This document shows, one piece after another, positions 21,963 to 33,744 of a stretch of 64,000 bases of DNA. Positions within the stretch are counted from its first letter, which is position 1, and the number at the start of each line of letters is the position of its first letter. Source of the stretch: Antilocapra americana (lineage: Eukaryota; Chordata; Mammalia; Artiodactyla; Antilocapridae); assembly GCA_007570785.1 (NCBI GenBank), contig ML664152.1:6477685-6541684 (forward strand), written 5' to 3'. Position numbers and translations under genes: made by a program. The notes under the pieces were generated by a model. It did not search any database. It was not told the DNA's origin and saw only the letters and a list, made by a program, of their open reading frames with translations.

Positions 21963-22261
21963 ACATGCACAGAAGCAAATAGTTGGAAAACTTAGAGAAA
22001 AGGTGACTTGGAAAATGCAACAATATTTGTGTCCATGGCCCCACAGACTCCCCTTTACCCTGACTTGACAGTTAATGCTCCCTGTCTTCTATGCCTTGTG
22101 GAGTTACCAGTGATACTTTGTGAAGCATTGGTGCAGAGATATTCTATGGACATGCGGTGATTGTAAGGCACTTGGAGCATCAGTTAACTCTCCAAGGCAT
22201 GTTAGATGCCTCTCAAAAAGGATTTAATCACACATCCATAGAGATGCCTTAATCCTCCTAT

Positions 22262-22408
22262 GTTCAGTCATTCAGTCATGTCTGACTCTACACACCTTCA
22301 TGGATGGTAGGCCTCCAGCCAGGAGATCTCCTGACCCAGAGATCAAACCCATGTCTCCTGGCGTCTCCTGCCTTAGCAGGGGGGTTCCTTACCACTGAGC
22401 TCCCCAAA
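22262..22408 (-). mobile_element. Bov-tA SINE, minus, internally deleted
   Basis: Has the start GTTCAGTCATTCAGTCATG and the tRNA-head end CTTACCACTGAGCTCC. Most of the middle (GGCAAGAATACTGG block) is missing. Confidence 0.8.
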
Positions 22409-22516
22409 TGAAGTCAACTCTGAGAAGCTCAGAAGTGTCACTTCTTTTCATGAAACTTAATTTCTTACCCTTGTTTCTTTAAATTGAGTGCTTATAAGCG
22501 AAATTGACCTTTCTCC

Positions 22517-22800
22517 CCCTCTTTTTATTGAAGTATAGCTGATTCAAAATGTGTTAATTTCTGCTGTACATCAAAGTGATACAGTTATAACTGTATGCAT
22601 TTTTTTCTTATATTCTTTTCCATTATGGTTTATCATAGTATACTGAATATCGTTCTCTGTGCTACGCAGTAGGACCTCATTTTTTATCTATTCTATATAT
22701 AAAAGCTTATTTATATCTCCTAACCCTAGCCTCCCACTCCATTCTGCCCTACCCACATCCCCCTTGGCAACCACCAGACTATTCTTTATGTCCATGAAAA
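22517..22800 (-). mobile_element. L1 3' region, minus
   Basis: TTTTTATTGAAGTATAGCTG, CAAAGTGATACAGTTATAAC, CTATTCTATATATAAAAGC and CCCTTGGCAACCACCAGAC match the artiodactyl L1 3' region in reverse. Confidence 0.82.
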
Positions 22801-23620
22801 TCCACCTTTAGAGCCAAGAACAGAGTCTGTGGATGCACATAATTTTTTTAGAATATTACTTCTAACTTGTTTTATTCTTTCAGGTACCATGACTCCTCAA
22901 GGTCAGAACTTACTTTAAAAATCCAAGCAATGTTTATTGAGAGTGCTAAAACTAGAAAGAAACTAATTTTTCATAGGTTTCATTTCATTTCTATGACATT
23001 GGCCTGCACTTCTAAGTGTTAAAGACATTAGTAAGCTGCTAGAAATAGTTCCTTGAACAATAGCTGAGAGAACATGGCCACCTTTTATCAGCAGGAAACC
23101 TGACTATCCTTGCATACGCTTTTTCTTTTGTAGCATAATAAATTCACCTTGGATTTAGGACTCTGGGACAGTGCTAAAGCAAATCCAATGGAAATTTATA
23201 AAGGCCTATGTAAACATTTTCTTAACTTTGCACCAAAGTGACTAATACACAATTTTTAGTTTTTTTAACTTACTATCTTCCCATTGATAGGAGATAGATT
23301 GGTCTAGGGTCCCTTTAAGCTTTTCTTCCTCTAGCTTAGAGCCTCTGTGTGGCATAACTTCAACAAGATGCAAAATCAGTCTCTATCTGTTCACTGCAAA
23401 GTCACAATAAAATCAGTGAGTACATTCCTAAGAAACCACCACCTACATTATTGATGGCTTTGCAAGTAAAGCTTTTCTTCTGTGCCCTTCCCACATTATA
23501 GGTTTCAATGATAAGCCTGTGAGTTTCATAGCATGTTCGCTTACTAATAATTCTGCTTTTTTTGAGAAAATGTTGCAGGGTCTGTTACACTAGCCCATTG
23601 CACCTTGACGGCTTGCTTCT
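22801..23620. other. Unassigned intergenic DNA
   Basis: AT-rich, no recognised feature. Confidence 0.4.
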
Positions 23621-23621
23621 C

Positions 23622-24775
23622 CTTTTTTTTTATATTACTTATTTTTTTATTGAAGTACAGTTGATTTATAATATTGTGTAAATTACAGGTGTATAATATA
23701 GTGATTCACAATTTTAAAGGTTATACTCCATTAATAGTTATTATAAAATATTAGCTATGTTTTCCATGTTATACAGTATATCCTTATAGTTTATTTTATA
23801 TATGATAGTTCCTAACTTTTACTTCCCTACCCCAATATTGCCCATCCCATCTTCCCTCTCCCCACTGGTAACCACTATTTTGTTCTCTGTATCAGTGACT
23901 CTGTTTCTTTTTGTTATATTCACCAGTTTGTTGTATTTTTTAAATTCCTCAAATATGATATCATATAGTATTTGTCTTTCTCTGTGTGACTTATTTCAGT
24001 TAGCATAATATTGTTATCCATCCATGTTGTTGGAAATGGCAAAATATCCTTCTTTTATGGCTGAGAAGTATTCCATTATACATATATATATACACGCTAT
24101 ACACACACACACATATATATATGTGCACATATACACACCACATTTTTATCCATTCATTTGTTGATGGGCACTTAGGTTGTTTTTGTATCTTGGCAACTGT
24201 AAATAATGATGCTATGAACACTGAGGTACATGTATCTTTTCAAATTCATGTTTTGTTGTGTTTTTTTCTACAATTATGTACCTAGGAATGGAATTGCCAG
24301 GTCATACAATCGTTCTATTTTTAGTTTCTTGAGAAACCTCCATACTGTTTTTCACAGTGGCTACATCAACTTACATTTCCATCATCAGTATTTGAGGATT
24401 CCCTTTTCTTCACATCCTTCCCAGCATTTCTTATTTGTGTTCCTTTTTATAACTCTTCTGATAGGTTTGTAGTGATAGCTCACTGTAGTTTCAAAATTTT
24501 GCATTTCTGTGGTAAACAATAATGTTGAATATCTCTTCGTGTCCCTGTTGGACATCTGCATGTCCTCTTTGGAAAAATGCCTATTCAGGTATTCTGCCCA
24601 TTTTTAAATCAAGTTGTTTGTTTTTCTGATGTTGAGTTGTATGATCTGTTTCTATATTTTAGGTATTAACCCCTCATTGGTGATATCACTTGCAAGTATT
24701 TTTCTTCCATTTAGTACATCTTTTCATTTTGTTGATGGCTTCCTTTGCTTACACAACTCACAAACTTATATAACT
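23622..24775 (-). mobile_element. L1 3' end and ORF2 C-terminus, minus
   Basis: A reverse poly-A at 23622, then ATTGAAGTACAGTTGATTTA, GGCTGAGAAGTATTCC, CATTTGTTGATGGGCAC, AGAAACCTCCATACTG and GTTGTTTGTTTTTCTGATG. This is an L1 3' UTR and terminal ORF2 segment of about 1.1 kb in reverse, with a TA/CA stretch at about 24080-24130. Confidence 0.88.
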
Positions 24776-24784
24776 CTTGAGAAA

Positions 24785-25095
24785 TAAAAGAGAAAATATT
24801 ACTTAAGTCATTTTTTGAAACTAAACTAGCCAAAATCAATTAAGCCAGATCAGAGACATAAATATTTCATGTCATTATCACTCATTAATTTAAAAATGTG
24901 AATGCAAAATATCCACCAAAATGTTAGCAAACTGAATCCAGCAAAGGATAAAAAGATGGAATATCATGACCAAGTTGGGCTTATTCCAGGAATGCAAGGT
25001 TGATTCAAGATATGAAAAATCTAAACATTTATCACTTTACCATTTTAAAGAAATAAATGTATGGTCCTTTCAATAGATCAAGGAAAAACCATAGG
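24785..25095 (+). mobile_element. L1 ORF2 fragment, plus
   Basis: AATGTTAGCAAACTGAATCC and GACCAAGTTGGGCTTATTCC are part of the L1 reverse transcriptase region, with CAAGTTGGGCTTATTCCAGG encoding the QVGLIPG motif. It is in opposite orientation to the adjacent L1 3' piece. Confidence 0.8.
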
Positions 25096-25209
25096 ACTTT
25101 AAATTTTCTCTAAGATCATCCTCCATAGCTAGAGAAAGCTAGGAGCACTAAGTATTGACTCTTCTATCTTTACATCATTTAAACGCCATGTCCATCACTT
25201 CCTCTGGAT

Positions 25210-25516
25210 TTTATTTCTTTTTGGCTGCGCTGGCTCTCCCTTGCAGCAAGCAGACTTTTCTTTGTGTTTTCCTATGTTTGTCTAGTTGCAGTGTGTGGGC
25301 TTCTGCTTGCGGTGACTTCTCTTACTCTGAAGCTCAGGCTCTAGGGCATGCAGGCTTCTGCAGTTGCGGCTACCAGGCCCTAGAGCGCGGGCTCCGAGGT
25401 TGTGGTGCATGGGCTTATGCTCCACGGCATGTGAGAGCTTCCTGGGTCTGGGATCAAACCCATGTCTCCTGCATTGGCAGGCAGATTCTTTACCACTGAG
25501 CCACCAGGGAAGCCCC
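25210..25516 (-). mobile_element. CHR-2-type SINE, minus
   Basis: Starts TTTATTTCTTTTTGGCTGCG, contains GGCTCTAGGGCATGCAGGC repeats and ends in the reverse tRNA head TACCACTGAGCCACCAGGG. Full length, about 300 bases. Confidence 0.85.
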
Positions 25517-26490
25517 TGAAAATCACAGTTTTAACACAGTTCCTTAGAGCTGTAGTCTGAGCCAGGCATGTTTAAGAGTTATGGATGAGAACCCTGAACT
25601 CAAGCTTCAGAGGGAGTGGAAAATAAAGAAATAAAACACCACATTCGTCTACTCTAAAGACTGATTGTAGTCCCTAAGGGGTAATTTACAATGTAACACT
25701 GGAGTAGAATAAACATTCATGTGAATTTGGGGGCCAGAACACCAGCTTTCAAACACATCTGGGCCCTTTGGCCAGTTGTGCCTTGGGCTGGACATGACAT
25801 TAAAGAAACTGAGTCTAGTCAGAACAGCCACTGCAGGACTTCAGTTTCAAAACAGATTTTCTCTATGATGCAAAGCACCCCAAGTTAAGATAACTATGTA
25901 AAGTCCCAGAAAAGATAGGTTGCCCTGCAGTGGTCTTTGAATTCCATGCTTGGGGCTGCTCTGTCCTATTACAAAATGTTGGACACAGCTAATCCTCTCA
26001 GGCAGCTTTCATTCAGGGAAAACTCACTGAAGGCTTGCAAAGAGACAGATATTAAGCTCTGCCCACAGTTCTACCACCCTCTCCCAGGTCTTCAGTGTTG
26101 GTCTTCTGTCTTCAAATTCTAATACTTTTAGCCCCCTTTTGAGGCGCATTCAGGGATGCCCCATTCAATTCACACCTGAATCAGAAGGGATTTTTTTTAT
26201 TAATATTTAGATCTAGTAATAATAGAAACAATAGGGGGCAACTGTAAATACATCTGTACCAGATAAGATCCTACTGTGGGCCAGTGCCAGACCTGGGTGT
26301 CTTGAAGGAAAGGCAGATAGCCTAGTTCTGGTCTTTAAATAATTAGTTGTCTCAGCATCCAGAAATGTGTACCTGAGACAATATGTGAGCAATATGAAAA
26401 AAATAAACAGAAAAAAATTCGAATATGTCACAGTCTGTGCTGGGTATGTACTAAGTATGGGCAAATTAGACAAGGTAACTCACACAGTGG
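25517..26490. other. Unassigned intergenic DNA
   Basis: No recognised repeat or gene across nearly 1 kb. Confidence 0.4.
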
Positions 26491-26492
26491 TT

Positions 26493-26900
26493 ATTGCTGT
26501 TGTTCAGTCACTAAGTTGTGTCCAAATCTTTGCAACCCCATGGACTGCAGCATGCCAGGTTTCCCTGTTCTAAACTATCTCCCAGAGTTTGCTCAAATTC
26601 ATTGAGCCGGTGATACCATCCAACCATCTCATCCTCTGTCACCCCCTTCTCCTCCTGCCTTCGATCTTTCCCAGCATCAGGGTCTTTTCCAACGAGTCAA
26701 CACTTCGCATCAGGTGGCCAAAGTATTGGAGCTTTAGTTTCAGCATCAATCCTTCCAGTGAATATTCAGGGTTGATTTCCTTCAGGATTGACTGGTTGGA
26801 TCACCTTGCAGGCCAAGGAACTCTCAAGAGTCTTCTCCAGCACCACATTCAAAAGCATTGATTCTTCGGCCCTCAGCCTGCTTTATGATCCAACTCTTAC
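26493..26900 (-). mobile_element. BovB 3' fragment, minus
   Basis: Reverse BovB terminus from GCTGTTGTTCAGTCACTAAG through TCAGGTGGCCAAAGTATTGG to TTTATGATCCAACTCTTAC; about 400 bases, 5'-truncated. Confidence 0.9.
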
Positions 26901-27345
26901 AGAGCAGTACATTCATAGAATAGTCCAGATGTTGACTATCAGGAGAAAACCATGACTCAGGCCTCAGCAAGGACATAGGATCCCAAGGTCCATGAGGAAC
27001 AGCCAGTAGAAAGCCCAGAATAGATGGAGCAAACAGAAGACACCTGTCAGGATGCCCAGGTAGATCCGCATCTGATATTTTAGAGCAGAACCAGTCCAAG
27101 GCATAAAATTCAAAGATTTTTGCAGGGCAAACTGCCATTTCTGGAGCTTTTCATATGTACCTTATCCTTCCTTTTCCACCGGTTTTGGCCCCAGAAGTGA
27201 CCTAGACTTGACAGGGTGTACCTCCTTTGGGATGGCCCAGCTCTGCTTCTTTGTGGCCCAATAGTGTGAAGGTGACAGTAGTTTCTCAGAACACAGAAAA
27301 TTCTTCAACCCCTTACCCTGGGATTTAAGGGCATTCCCAGTGGTT
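26901..27345. other. Unassigned intergenic DNA
   Basis: No feature recognised. Confidence 0.4.
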
Positions 27346-27346
27346 A

Positions 27347-27460
27347 GATGGAGAAGGAGATGGCAAGCCACTCCAGTATTCTTGCCTGGGAAATTTCATC
27401 GATGGAGAAGCCTGACAGTCTGTAGTCCCAGGGGTGACAAAGAGTCAGACACGACCAGGC
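27347..27460 (+). mobile_element. Bov-A type SINE half, plus
   Basis: TGGAGAAGGAGATGGCAAGCC to GAGTCAGACACGACC: the A-unit of a Bov SINE without the tRNA head. Confidence 0.82.
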
Positions 27461-27814
27461 ACACACATAGCACACAGCAGCAACCAGGGGTCAAGAGCAC
27501 TAACAAGCCCCAAAAGTCTCTACACAGTCTCTGTTTGGTACCCAGAGCACCGCTGCCCTGGGACATTTCTGACCAGTCGCCCACCCTCATTGGACTGTCG
27601 TATCCTACATAACAAAATGGCACATTTAATATGAATAGATTTTCTAGTTACCTCATTTGCTGCTTAATGACCTACTGCAGATAATCTTCAAAACTTTTAA
27701 TATATCAGATTAGCTGTACTCCATTGATTTCTAGCCTGTTCTTTCTGAGAAGCATTTTTTTCAGACTCATTAGTCAACTACCCAGTCTTTGTGGAGGAAA
27801 TGTATCATCAGAAT

Positions 27815-28180
27815 CTCTCTTCTTTTTTGAATCAGAGTATAGCTGATTTCCAATGTAGTGCTAGGCTTCTGGTATACAGCAAAGGGATTCAGTTATCTAG
27901 AGAGAGATGTTATTGTTGTTGCTTAGTCGCTCAGTTGTGTCCAACTCTTTTGCAACCCCCTGGACTGTAGCCCGCTAAGCTCCTCTGTCCATGGGATTCT
28001 GTAGGCAAGAATACTGGACTGGGTTTCCATCTTCTGCTCCAGGGTATCTTCTTGACCCAGGGATTAAACTTGAGTCTCCTGCTTGGCAAGTGGATTCTTT
28101 ACCATTGAGCCACCTGGGAAGCCCAGATATAGATATAAATAGATACTCTTGTTCCATTATGGTTTATTACAGGAGACTAT
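27815..28180 (-). mobile_element. L1 3' region, minus, split by a SINE
   Basis: 27815-27905 (AGAGTATAGCTGATTTCC, GTATACAGCAAAGGGATTC) and 28125-28180 (CCATTATGGTTTATTACAGG) are consecutive parts of the L1 3' region, separated by a Bov-tA. Confidence 0.72.
27912..28124 (-). mobile_element. Bov-tA SINE, minus
   Basis: Full-length reverse Bov-tA with a GTTGTTGC tail and the end GAGCCACCTGGGAAGCCC. Confidence 0.93.
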
Positions 28181-28199
28181 TTCCCTTTTGATAGGTATA

Positions 28200-28540
28200 A
28201 GAGATAAGAAACACCCTCAGTAGAAGAGCAGTGTTGGGGAAACTGTATAAACTTCCAGTGGCTCCTGGAATCAATTATTCTCTCACAATTCTGGAAAAGT
28301 AAAATAATCAAGGCATCAACAGGACCACACTCCCACTAGAAGTTCTAGAAGAATCTACTCCTTGCATCTTCTAGCTTCTGGTGGCTCCCAGAGTTTCCTG
28401 GTTTATGACAGGATCAATCCACATTCTACCCCAATGACCACATGACCTTCTCCTCCTCTTCTGTCTGTATAATCTCACTCAGCCTCATTCTCTTAGGACA
28501 ATCAATTTCATTCATTATTTAAACTATCTTGTCAAGTAGG
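28200..28540 (-). mobile_element. Possible MLT1-type LTR remnant
   Basis: TTATTCTCTCACAATTCTGG, then TTCTAGCTTCTGGTGGC resemble the reverse of an old MLT1 LTR. Strongly diverged. It may continue at 29140. Confidence 0.35.
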
Positions 28541-28547
28541 GTTAGGG

Positions 28548-28742
28548 TTAGATGACTCAGTGGTAAAGAACCCACCTGCCAATGCAGGAGATGCAGGTTC
28601 ATCCCTAGGTTAGGAAGATCCTCTAGAGAAGAAAATGGCAACCCACTCCAGTATTCTTGCCTGGGAAATCCCATGGACAGAGGAGCCTGGCAGGCTGCAG
28701 TCCATGGGGTTGCAAAGAGTCAGACACGACTGAACAACTGAG
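28548..28742 (+). mobile_element. Bov-tA SINE, plus
   Basis: GACTCAGTGGTAAAGAACCC to CACGACTGAACAACTGAG; lacks the first few bases of the head. Confidence 0.92.
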
Positions 28743-28743
28743 A

Positions 28744-28769
28744 ACACACACACACACACGCACACACGT
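28744..28769. repeat. CA microsatellite at SINE tail
   Basis: Imperfect CA run directly following the Bov-tA tail. Confidence 0.88.
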
Positions 28770-29139
28770 GCAGTAGGGGACACTATTTGTATGTTCTTAG
28801 ATGATGATCCACTATGACTCATGCTAGACAGACCTAGTTACATGTACCAAAGCAATTTTACCATAAAATTGAATTCAAAACTTTTGACATGTGGAGTGTG
28901 AAACATTTGGGTTTCTCCCTTACAATACAAGTTTTTGCTGATTTTCTATCATATAAATGCAGTTGTATTCTAACTTTGAAATGTAATATTACCAAATCGT
29001 CAGTTCCTTTCTGGATGGCTATGCTGTACTTCTTTTATTTTCTTGACATTATCTGGTCATTTTATCCTGTTTATATTATTTTTATGTCCCTAGAGAATGT
29101 AAAGATGGTGTCTTCATGTAAAAAAATAAAGACCCTTAT

Positions 29140-29275
29140 CACTGGCTTTGGGCACCCCACCCCCGACTCAGATCATGATCACCTTATCTCAGCACCTTTT
29201 ACTTAATTATATCTACAAAGATCCCTGACCAGAATAAGATCATTCACAGGCTCTAAGGATTAGGACGTGATATGC
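29140..29275 (-). mobile_element. MLT1-type LTR fragment, minus
   Basis: TTAATTATATCTACAAAGATC and TTCACAGGCTCTAAGGATTAG correspond to the reverse of the MLT1 5' region. Confidence 0.5.
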
Positions 29276-29419
29276 CTTTGTAGTGACCATCTGTTCCCAT
29301 TTTCCTGAAGTGGAGGGATTTTTCCAAGACTTGGAACTCTGAGCACAAAGATGGAGATTGGCATTACCCAACTTTGAGAGGCAGACTTCAGAAGATGAAA
29401 ATCCTCAGGCAGAATTAGG

Positions 29420-29580
29420 CAGTGATTCTCCAAGTGTGGCCCCCAGACCAGCATCATCATCATCATTCCTGGACTCCACCCTAGACCTATGGAATCAGAA
29501 ACTTTGAGGGTGAGGTTCAGAAATCTGTCTTAATAAGGCTCGAGGCTGACTTTAAGACACACTAATGTGGGAGAATCACT
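29420..29580. mobile_element. hAT-Charlie MITE (MER5B/MER20 group)
   Basis: GATTCTCCAAGTGTGGCCCC, AGACCAGCATCATC, CCTAGACCTATGGAATCAG, AAACTTTGAGGGTGAGG and a GAGAATCACTAG end. The terminal inverted repeat pattern (TTCTC..GAGAA) fits the Charlie group. Confidence 0.7.
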
Positions 29581-29634
29581 AGAGTAAGATTTGAGTCTTG
29601 GCCAAAAGTTGGGCAAAGGAAAAAAGCTAACTGG

Positions 29635-29795
29635 AACTGTGGCTGTCAGCTCTGGCAGCACCTTTGAATCACAAGAAAAGTACTGATGTAAAAGCACTGA
29701 TGCCCAAGCCCCATAACTGGTCCAGGGCAAAACCTGAACAATGGTGTTTTTCAGCAACTCCCCAGCTGATTACAGTGTGAACAGGGGCCAAGAAC
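29635..29795. mobile_element. MER20-like DNA transposon remnant
   Basis: CTGTCAGCTCTGGCAGCACC, AGTACTGATGTAAAAGCACTG and CAACTCCCCAGCTGATTAC resemble a diverged MER20. Confidence 0.5.
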
Positions 29796-30116
29796 TTCAG
29801 CCACAAGACTTAATCCAGAGGCAGCAATAATGAGTGTGTGAGTGTGGGCTTCAGAGCAGGTTTGCCTGTAGCCCCTTTATGCTCCAAGTCACAGAATAAA
29901 CAAAACCCTGCTTCCCTTTTGAACACAAAAAGGCTGAAAGACCATATTTCTTTGGTCTAGCTGCAGATGGATGAAAAATGTAATTTCAGGGTAATTCGAC
30001 ATAAACAGAAGTATGTGAATAGTTTAGGCATGAAAAGGGTCCCAAGTTAAGACAGAGTAAGGTAAAGATTTAATGTACAAGAAGAGCAGGAATACTGACT
30101 CTTTGGCCAGTGCATA
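29796..30116. other. Unassigned intergenic DNA
   Basis: Nothing recognised. Confidence 0.4.
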
Positions 30117-30336
30117 TGTGCTAAGTTACTTCAGTCGTGTCCAATTCTGTGTGACCCTATGGACTTACAGCCTGCCAGGCTCCTCTGTCCATAGGATTCT
30201 CTAGGCAAGAATACTGGAGTGGGTTGCCATGCCCTTTGCCAGGGGATCTTCCCGACCCAGGGACTGAACCTGAGTCTCTTTTGTCTCTTGCACTGGCAGG
30301 CAGGTTCTTTACCACTGGCACCACCTGGGAAGCCCA
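30117..30336 (-). mobile_element. Bov-tA SINE, minus
   Basis: GTGCTAAGTTACTTCAGTCG to CACCACCTGGGAAGCCC; full length. Confidence 0.93.
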
Positions 30337-30990
30337 AGAATGAGTCTTTAGTGAGGGTGGAGGCTATTTTCCACTCTTGATGATGTGAGCTCTCTAGAGA
30401 ATTACAGCCAGTGGGCAGACGCTGTCCTTGGCCCATGTGTCTCCAGCCAATAGAGCAGTATGCTGACAGCCGTCTTTTCCCCCCATAATCTAAAATCAAA
30501 GGATCATTTCCCTCAGGTATACCTTATATGGATGGAGCCTGAGCATTTAAATCCAGGAAGCTGGTGATGAAGATTTGGGAGCCAACTGAACTGAACCCTG
30601 AAGTTATTCCTCCATTTGTTAGTGTGTGGGAGGAAAAGGAAGACCCCGGGGGTGGGGTGGGGGGGTAGAGAAGAAATCAGCAGAGAGGCGGAGCAGGGAC
30701 AAGGGGACAGAGGAGCATATATCTCCTCTGGGAATATCTCTGAGAGGACCCAAGGCAAGATCCTCATCAATAACAGGGGAAGGGATGGGAGTGAGGGCTG
30801 GTGCAAAAAAGTCAGGTGAGTAAGTGCTTTCAAAAAGTTTAGACAAGCTTTACAAAGAAATATGACTTTGAAGGGACAGGTCTTAGGAAATACCAAGGTC
30901 ATGATATTAAAAGACAGGGCAGACCTAATCATATTTTACATGGGAAAAGGGGGCTATGACAAGGGAGAGTCTGAGGATTCAAAAAAAGGT
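30337..30990. other. Unassigned DNA with overlapping ORFs
   Basis: A G-rich tract at about 30645-30670. ORFs up to 139 codons lie on both strands over the same stretch without motifs; treated as compositional. Confidence 0.4.
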
Positions 30991-30994
30991 CAAG

Positions 30995-31120
30995 ACATGA
31001 AAGCAATAAAAATGTCCGTTGACAGATGAATGAATAAAGAAGATGTGGTGCATATATATCAGCCATAAAAAAGAATGAAATCATGCCATTTGCAGCAATA
31101 TGGATGGACCTAGAGATAAT
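30995..31120 (+). mobile_element. L1 3' region fragment, plus
   Basis: AAAATGTCCGTTGACAGATG, AGCCATAAAAAAGAATGAAA and GCAATATGGATGGACCTAG are the conserved L1 segment just past ORF2. Confidence 0.85.
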
Positions 31121-31362
31121 CATGGTCTGACTCTCACATCTGTACATGATTTCTGGAACGACCATAGCTTTGACTATATGGACCTTTGTTGGCAAAGTGA
31201 TGTCTCTGCTTTTGAATATGCTGTCTAGGTTTGCCATAGCTTTCCTTCCAAGGAGCAAGTGTCTTTGAATTTCATGGTTGTGGTCACCATCTGCAGTGAT
31301 TTTGGAGCCCAAGAAAATAAAATCTATCGCTGCTTCCACTTCTTCCCTTTCTATTTGCCATA
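31121..31362 (-). mobile_element. BovB C-terminal fragment, minus
   Basis: Reverse of BovB ORF2 C-terminal codons: CTCACATCTGTACATGATTTC, GGCAAAGTGATGTCTCTGC, CCAAGGAGCAAGTGTC. Truncated at both ends. Confidence 0.87.
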
Positions 31363-31651
31363 AAGCTTATCCTATGGAGAGACTGAAACAGAGAGTATAT
31401 AGAGCTGAGATCATAGTACAGACTGAATCTCGGAAATTAAATCAAAGTTGACACACCGGCTGCTAAGACTCTCCCCACCTTTCCTGCCTTAGTTTTGAAA
31501 ACATGGGCTGCCATGCTTAGACTCATCCTCACATTAAGGGGAATTTGAGGATTTCTCATCAGTTCTGACAAAGACCTACACATAGCAACAAAAAGAACCC
31601 ACCAAGTTTCTCTTAGTTGAATCCTCCAGTCAATGAGCTCTGCCCATGGAT

Positions 31652-32300
31652 TTATTTTTTTCGAAGTATAGTTCAATTCCCTGGTGACTGAGGTGGTAAA
31701 GAATCTGCATGCAGTGCAGGATACCTGTGTTCAGTCCCTGGGTCGGGAAGATCCCCTGGAGAAGGAAATGGCAACCCACTCCAGTATTTCATGGCTATAG
31801 TCCATGAGGTCACAAATAGTCAGACACAGTTGAGTGACTGTCACTCACTTACATAGTTGAATTACAATGTTGAATTACAATGCTGTGTTAATTTCTGCTA
31901 TACAGCAAAATGACTCATTATACACACACACACACACATATATATATATATTTGTTTACACATTCTTTTCCATTATGGTTTATCACAGGCTATTGTATAT
32001 AGTTTTCTGTGCTTTACAGTAGGACCTTATTGTTTATCCATTGTATATACCCTAGTTTGCATCTGCTAACCCCAAACTCCTAATCTATCTCCACGACCCC
32101 TCTCCCCCTTCACAACCACATACCTGTTCTCTATGTCTTTGAGACTGTTTCTATTTGATAGATAGGTTCATTTGTGTCATATAAGTGATATCATATGGTA
32201 TTTATCTTTCTTGGTCTGACTTACTTCACTTAGTATGATCATCTTGAGGACTCTCCATGATGCTCTTTGTAATGGTTATACATTGTCTATATGGACCATA
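31652..32300 (-). mobile_element. L1 3' region, minus, split by a SINE
   Basis: 31652-31678 plus 31853-32300: GAAGTATAGTTCAATT, GCTGTGTTAATTTCTGC, TTACAGTAGGACCTTATTG, TATGGTATTTATCTTTC. Contains a CA/TA run at 31923-31951. Confidence 0.83.
31679..31852 (+). mobile_element. Bov-tA SINE with target duplication
   Basis: CCCTGGTGACTGAGGTGG to GTTGAGTGACTGTCAC, with an internal deletion after CCAGTATTTCATGG. The 11-base ATAGTTCAATT (31668-31678) recurs as ATAGTTGAATT (31853-31863). Confidence 0.9.
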
Positions 32301-32387
32301 TAAAGATACTTTTTAATGAACTGCACTTCAAGTATGAACTGACAGCCAAAGATCAGAAGACATTTGCCAAAAGCATCTAGCATTCAG

Positions 32388-32577
32388 GGTTTCTCACCTT
32401 CCACACTGCCAACATTTGAGGCCAGATAATTTTTTGTTGTGGGGAAGGGTGTGGGTAGCCTATGCACTGTAAAATGCTTAGCAACATCCCTGACCTCTAC
32501 CCACTGGAGAGGGTAGCACCCCTACTCCAGCGGGAGCAACAATAATATCTGTAGATGTTGCCAAATGTCCCCTGAGG
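32388..32577. mobile_element. MER5A DNA transposon
   Basis: GGGTTTCTCACCTTCC, GAGGCCAGATAATTTTTTG, TGCTTAGCAACATCCC, CTCTACCCACTGGAGAGG, GTTGCCAAATGTCCCCTG: clear MER5A order. Confidence 0.82.
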
Positions 32578-32843
32578 ATGAGGTAGTCCTCCTTCCAGCC
32601 CGGCGGCTCAGTGGAGTGTAATTGACAAAGTACAATGGGAAAGGCAAATCCTAAGACAAACGGGAAAAGGCAAACTAGAGTGAGGCAAGGAGGAAAACAC
32701 ATCTTTGGAAAGAAAAAACTGCAATTGACATCCTGATAAATACAGGTAGGTACTGTTTCATTGAAATAAGAATAAAGTGTAGTTAAAAGCAAGTACAGCA
32801 AGGCAACAAAAAAGCTTGGTCTAAGCAATTAAAGATAGGAGAT
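32578..32843. other. Unassigned intergenic DNA
   Basis: Nothing recognised. Confidence 0.4.
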
Positions 32844-32853
32844 CAAAATGGAA

Positions 32854-33054
32854 TCGCCAGCCCAGGTTTGATGCTTGATACAGGGTGCTCAGGGCTGGTG
32901 CACTGCGATGACCCAGAGAGATGGAATCGGGAGGGAGGTGGAAGGGGGGTTCTGGAAGGGGAACACATGTATACCCATGGTGGATTCATGTCGATGTATG
33001 GCAAAACCAACACGATAATGTAAAAAATAAATAAATAAAATTTAAAAACAAAAA
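32854..33054 (+). mobile_element. Ruminant L1 3' end with target duplication
   Basis: GGTGCTCAGGGCTGGTGCAC, TGGAATCGGGAGGGAGG, GGATTCATGTCGATGTATGG and an A-rich tail form the 3' terminus of young ruminant L1. AAAATGGAA occurs at 32845-32853 and 33055-33063 as a likely target-site duplication. Confidence 0.87.
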
Positions 33055-33162
33055 AAAATGGAAAAGACAATAAAAGTATTGAAAAACAAAAGCAAAAATA
33101 AACAGTATAAAAAGGAACAGATTTGAGTCAGTTCTTAATGAGGCGGATGAACATAGAACCTG

Positions 33163-33284
33163 TTACACAGAATGAAGGAAGTCAGAAAGAGAAAAACAAA
33201 TATTGTATGTTAATGCATATACATGAAATCTAAAAAATGGTACTGAGCCTATTTGAAGGGAACGATGGAGACACAAATATACAG
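33163..33284 (+). mobile_element. L1 3' UTR fragment, plus
   Basis: GAAGTCAGAAAGAGAAAAACA, TGTATGTTAATGCATATAC and AAAAATGGTACTGAGCC follow the L1 3' UTR order. Confidence 0.75.
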
Positions 33285-33487
33285 AATGAAAGTGAAGAAA
33301 GTGAAAGTCATTCAGTCATGTCCGACTCTGTGACCCCATGGACTGTACAGTCCATGGAATTCTTCAGGCCAGAATACTGAAGTGGTAGCCATTCCCTTCT
33401 CCAGGGAATGTTCCCAACCCAAGGATTGAATCCAGGTGTCCTGCATTGCAGGCAGATTCTTTACTAGCTGAGCCACAGGGGAATCTC
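33285..33487 (-). mobile_element. Bov-tA2-type SINE, minus
   Basis: GAAAGTGAAGAAAGTGAAAG leader, GACTGTACAGTCCATGG core, GAGCCACAGGGGAA end. Confidence 0.92.
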
Positions 33488-33744
33488 GATATAAAAAAAT
33501 GAACTTGTGGAACTGAAGGACATGAGACTCCAGTTGAGAACTTGGCCATAAACATTTCGGCCAAAACAGCTCAGAGCATATCACTGCCAATTGTCAGAAA
33601 ACTGCAATAAAGAGAGGCTCAAGAACAAAAATTGAAGAACAGACAAAAGTTTGGATATCAAAATGGTATTTGATTGATTTTCAGCACCAATGGAGCCGAT
33701 AAAATAATAACACTTTTGAAAATCTTATGAGACTACCAAATGTC

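Noticed and set aside
28531..28548. Interstitial telomere-like GGGTTAGGGTTAG
   Set aside because: Only about two and a half units; too short to be more than chance.
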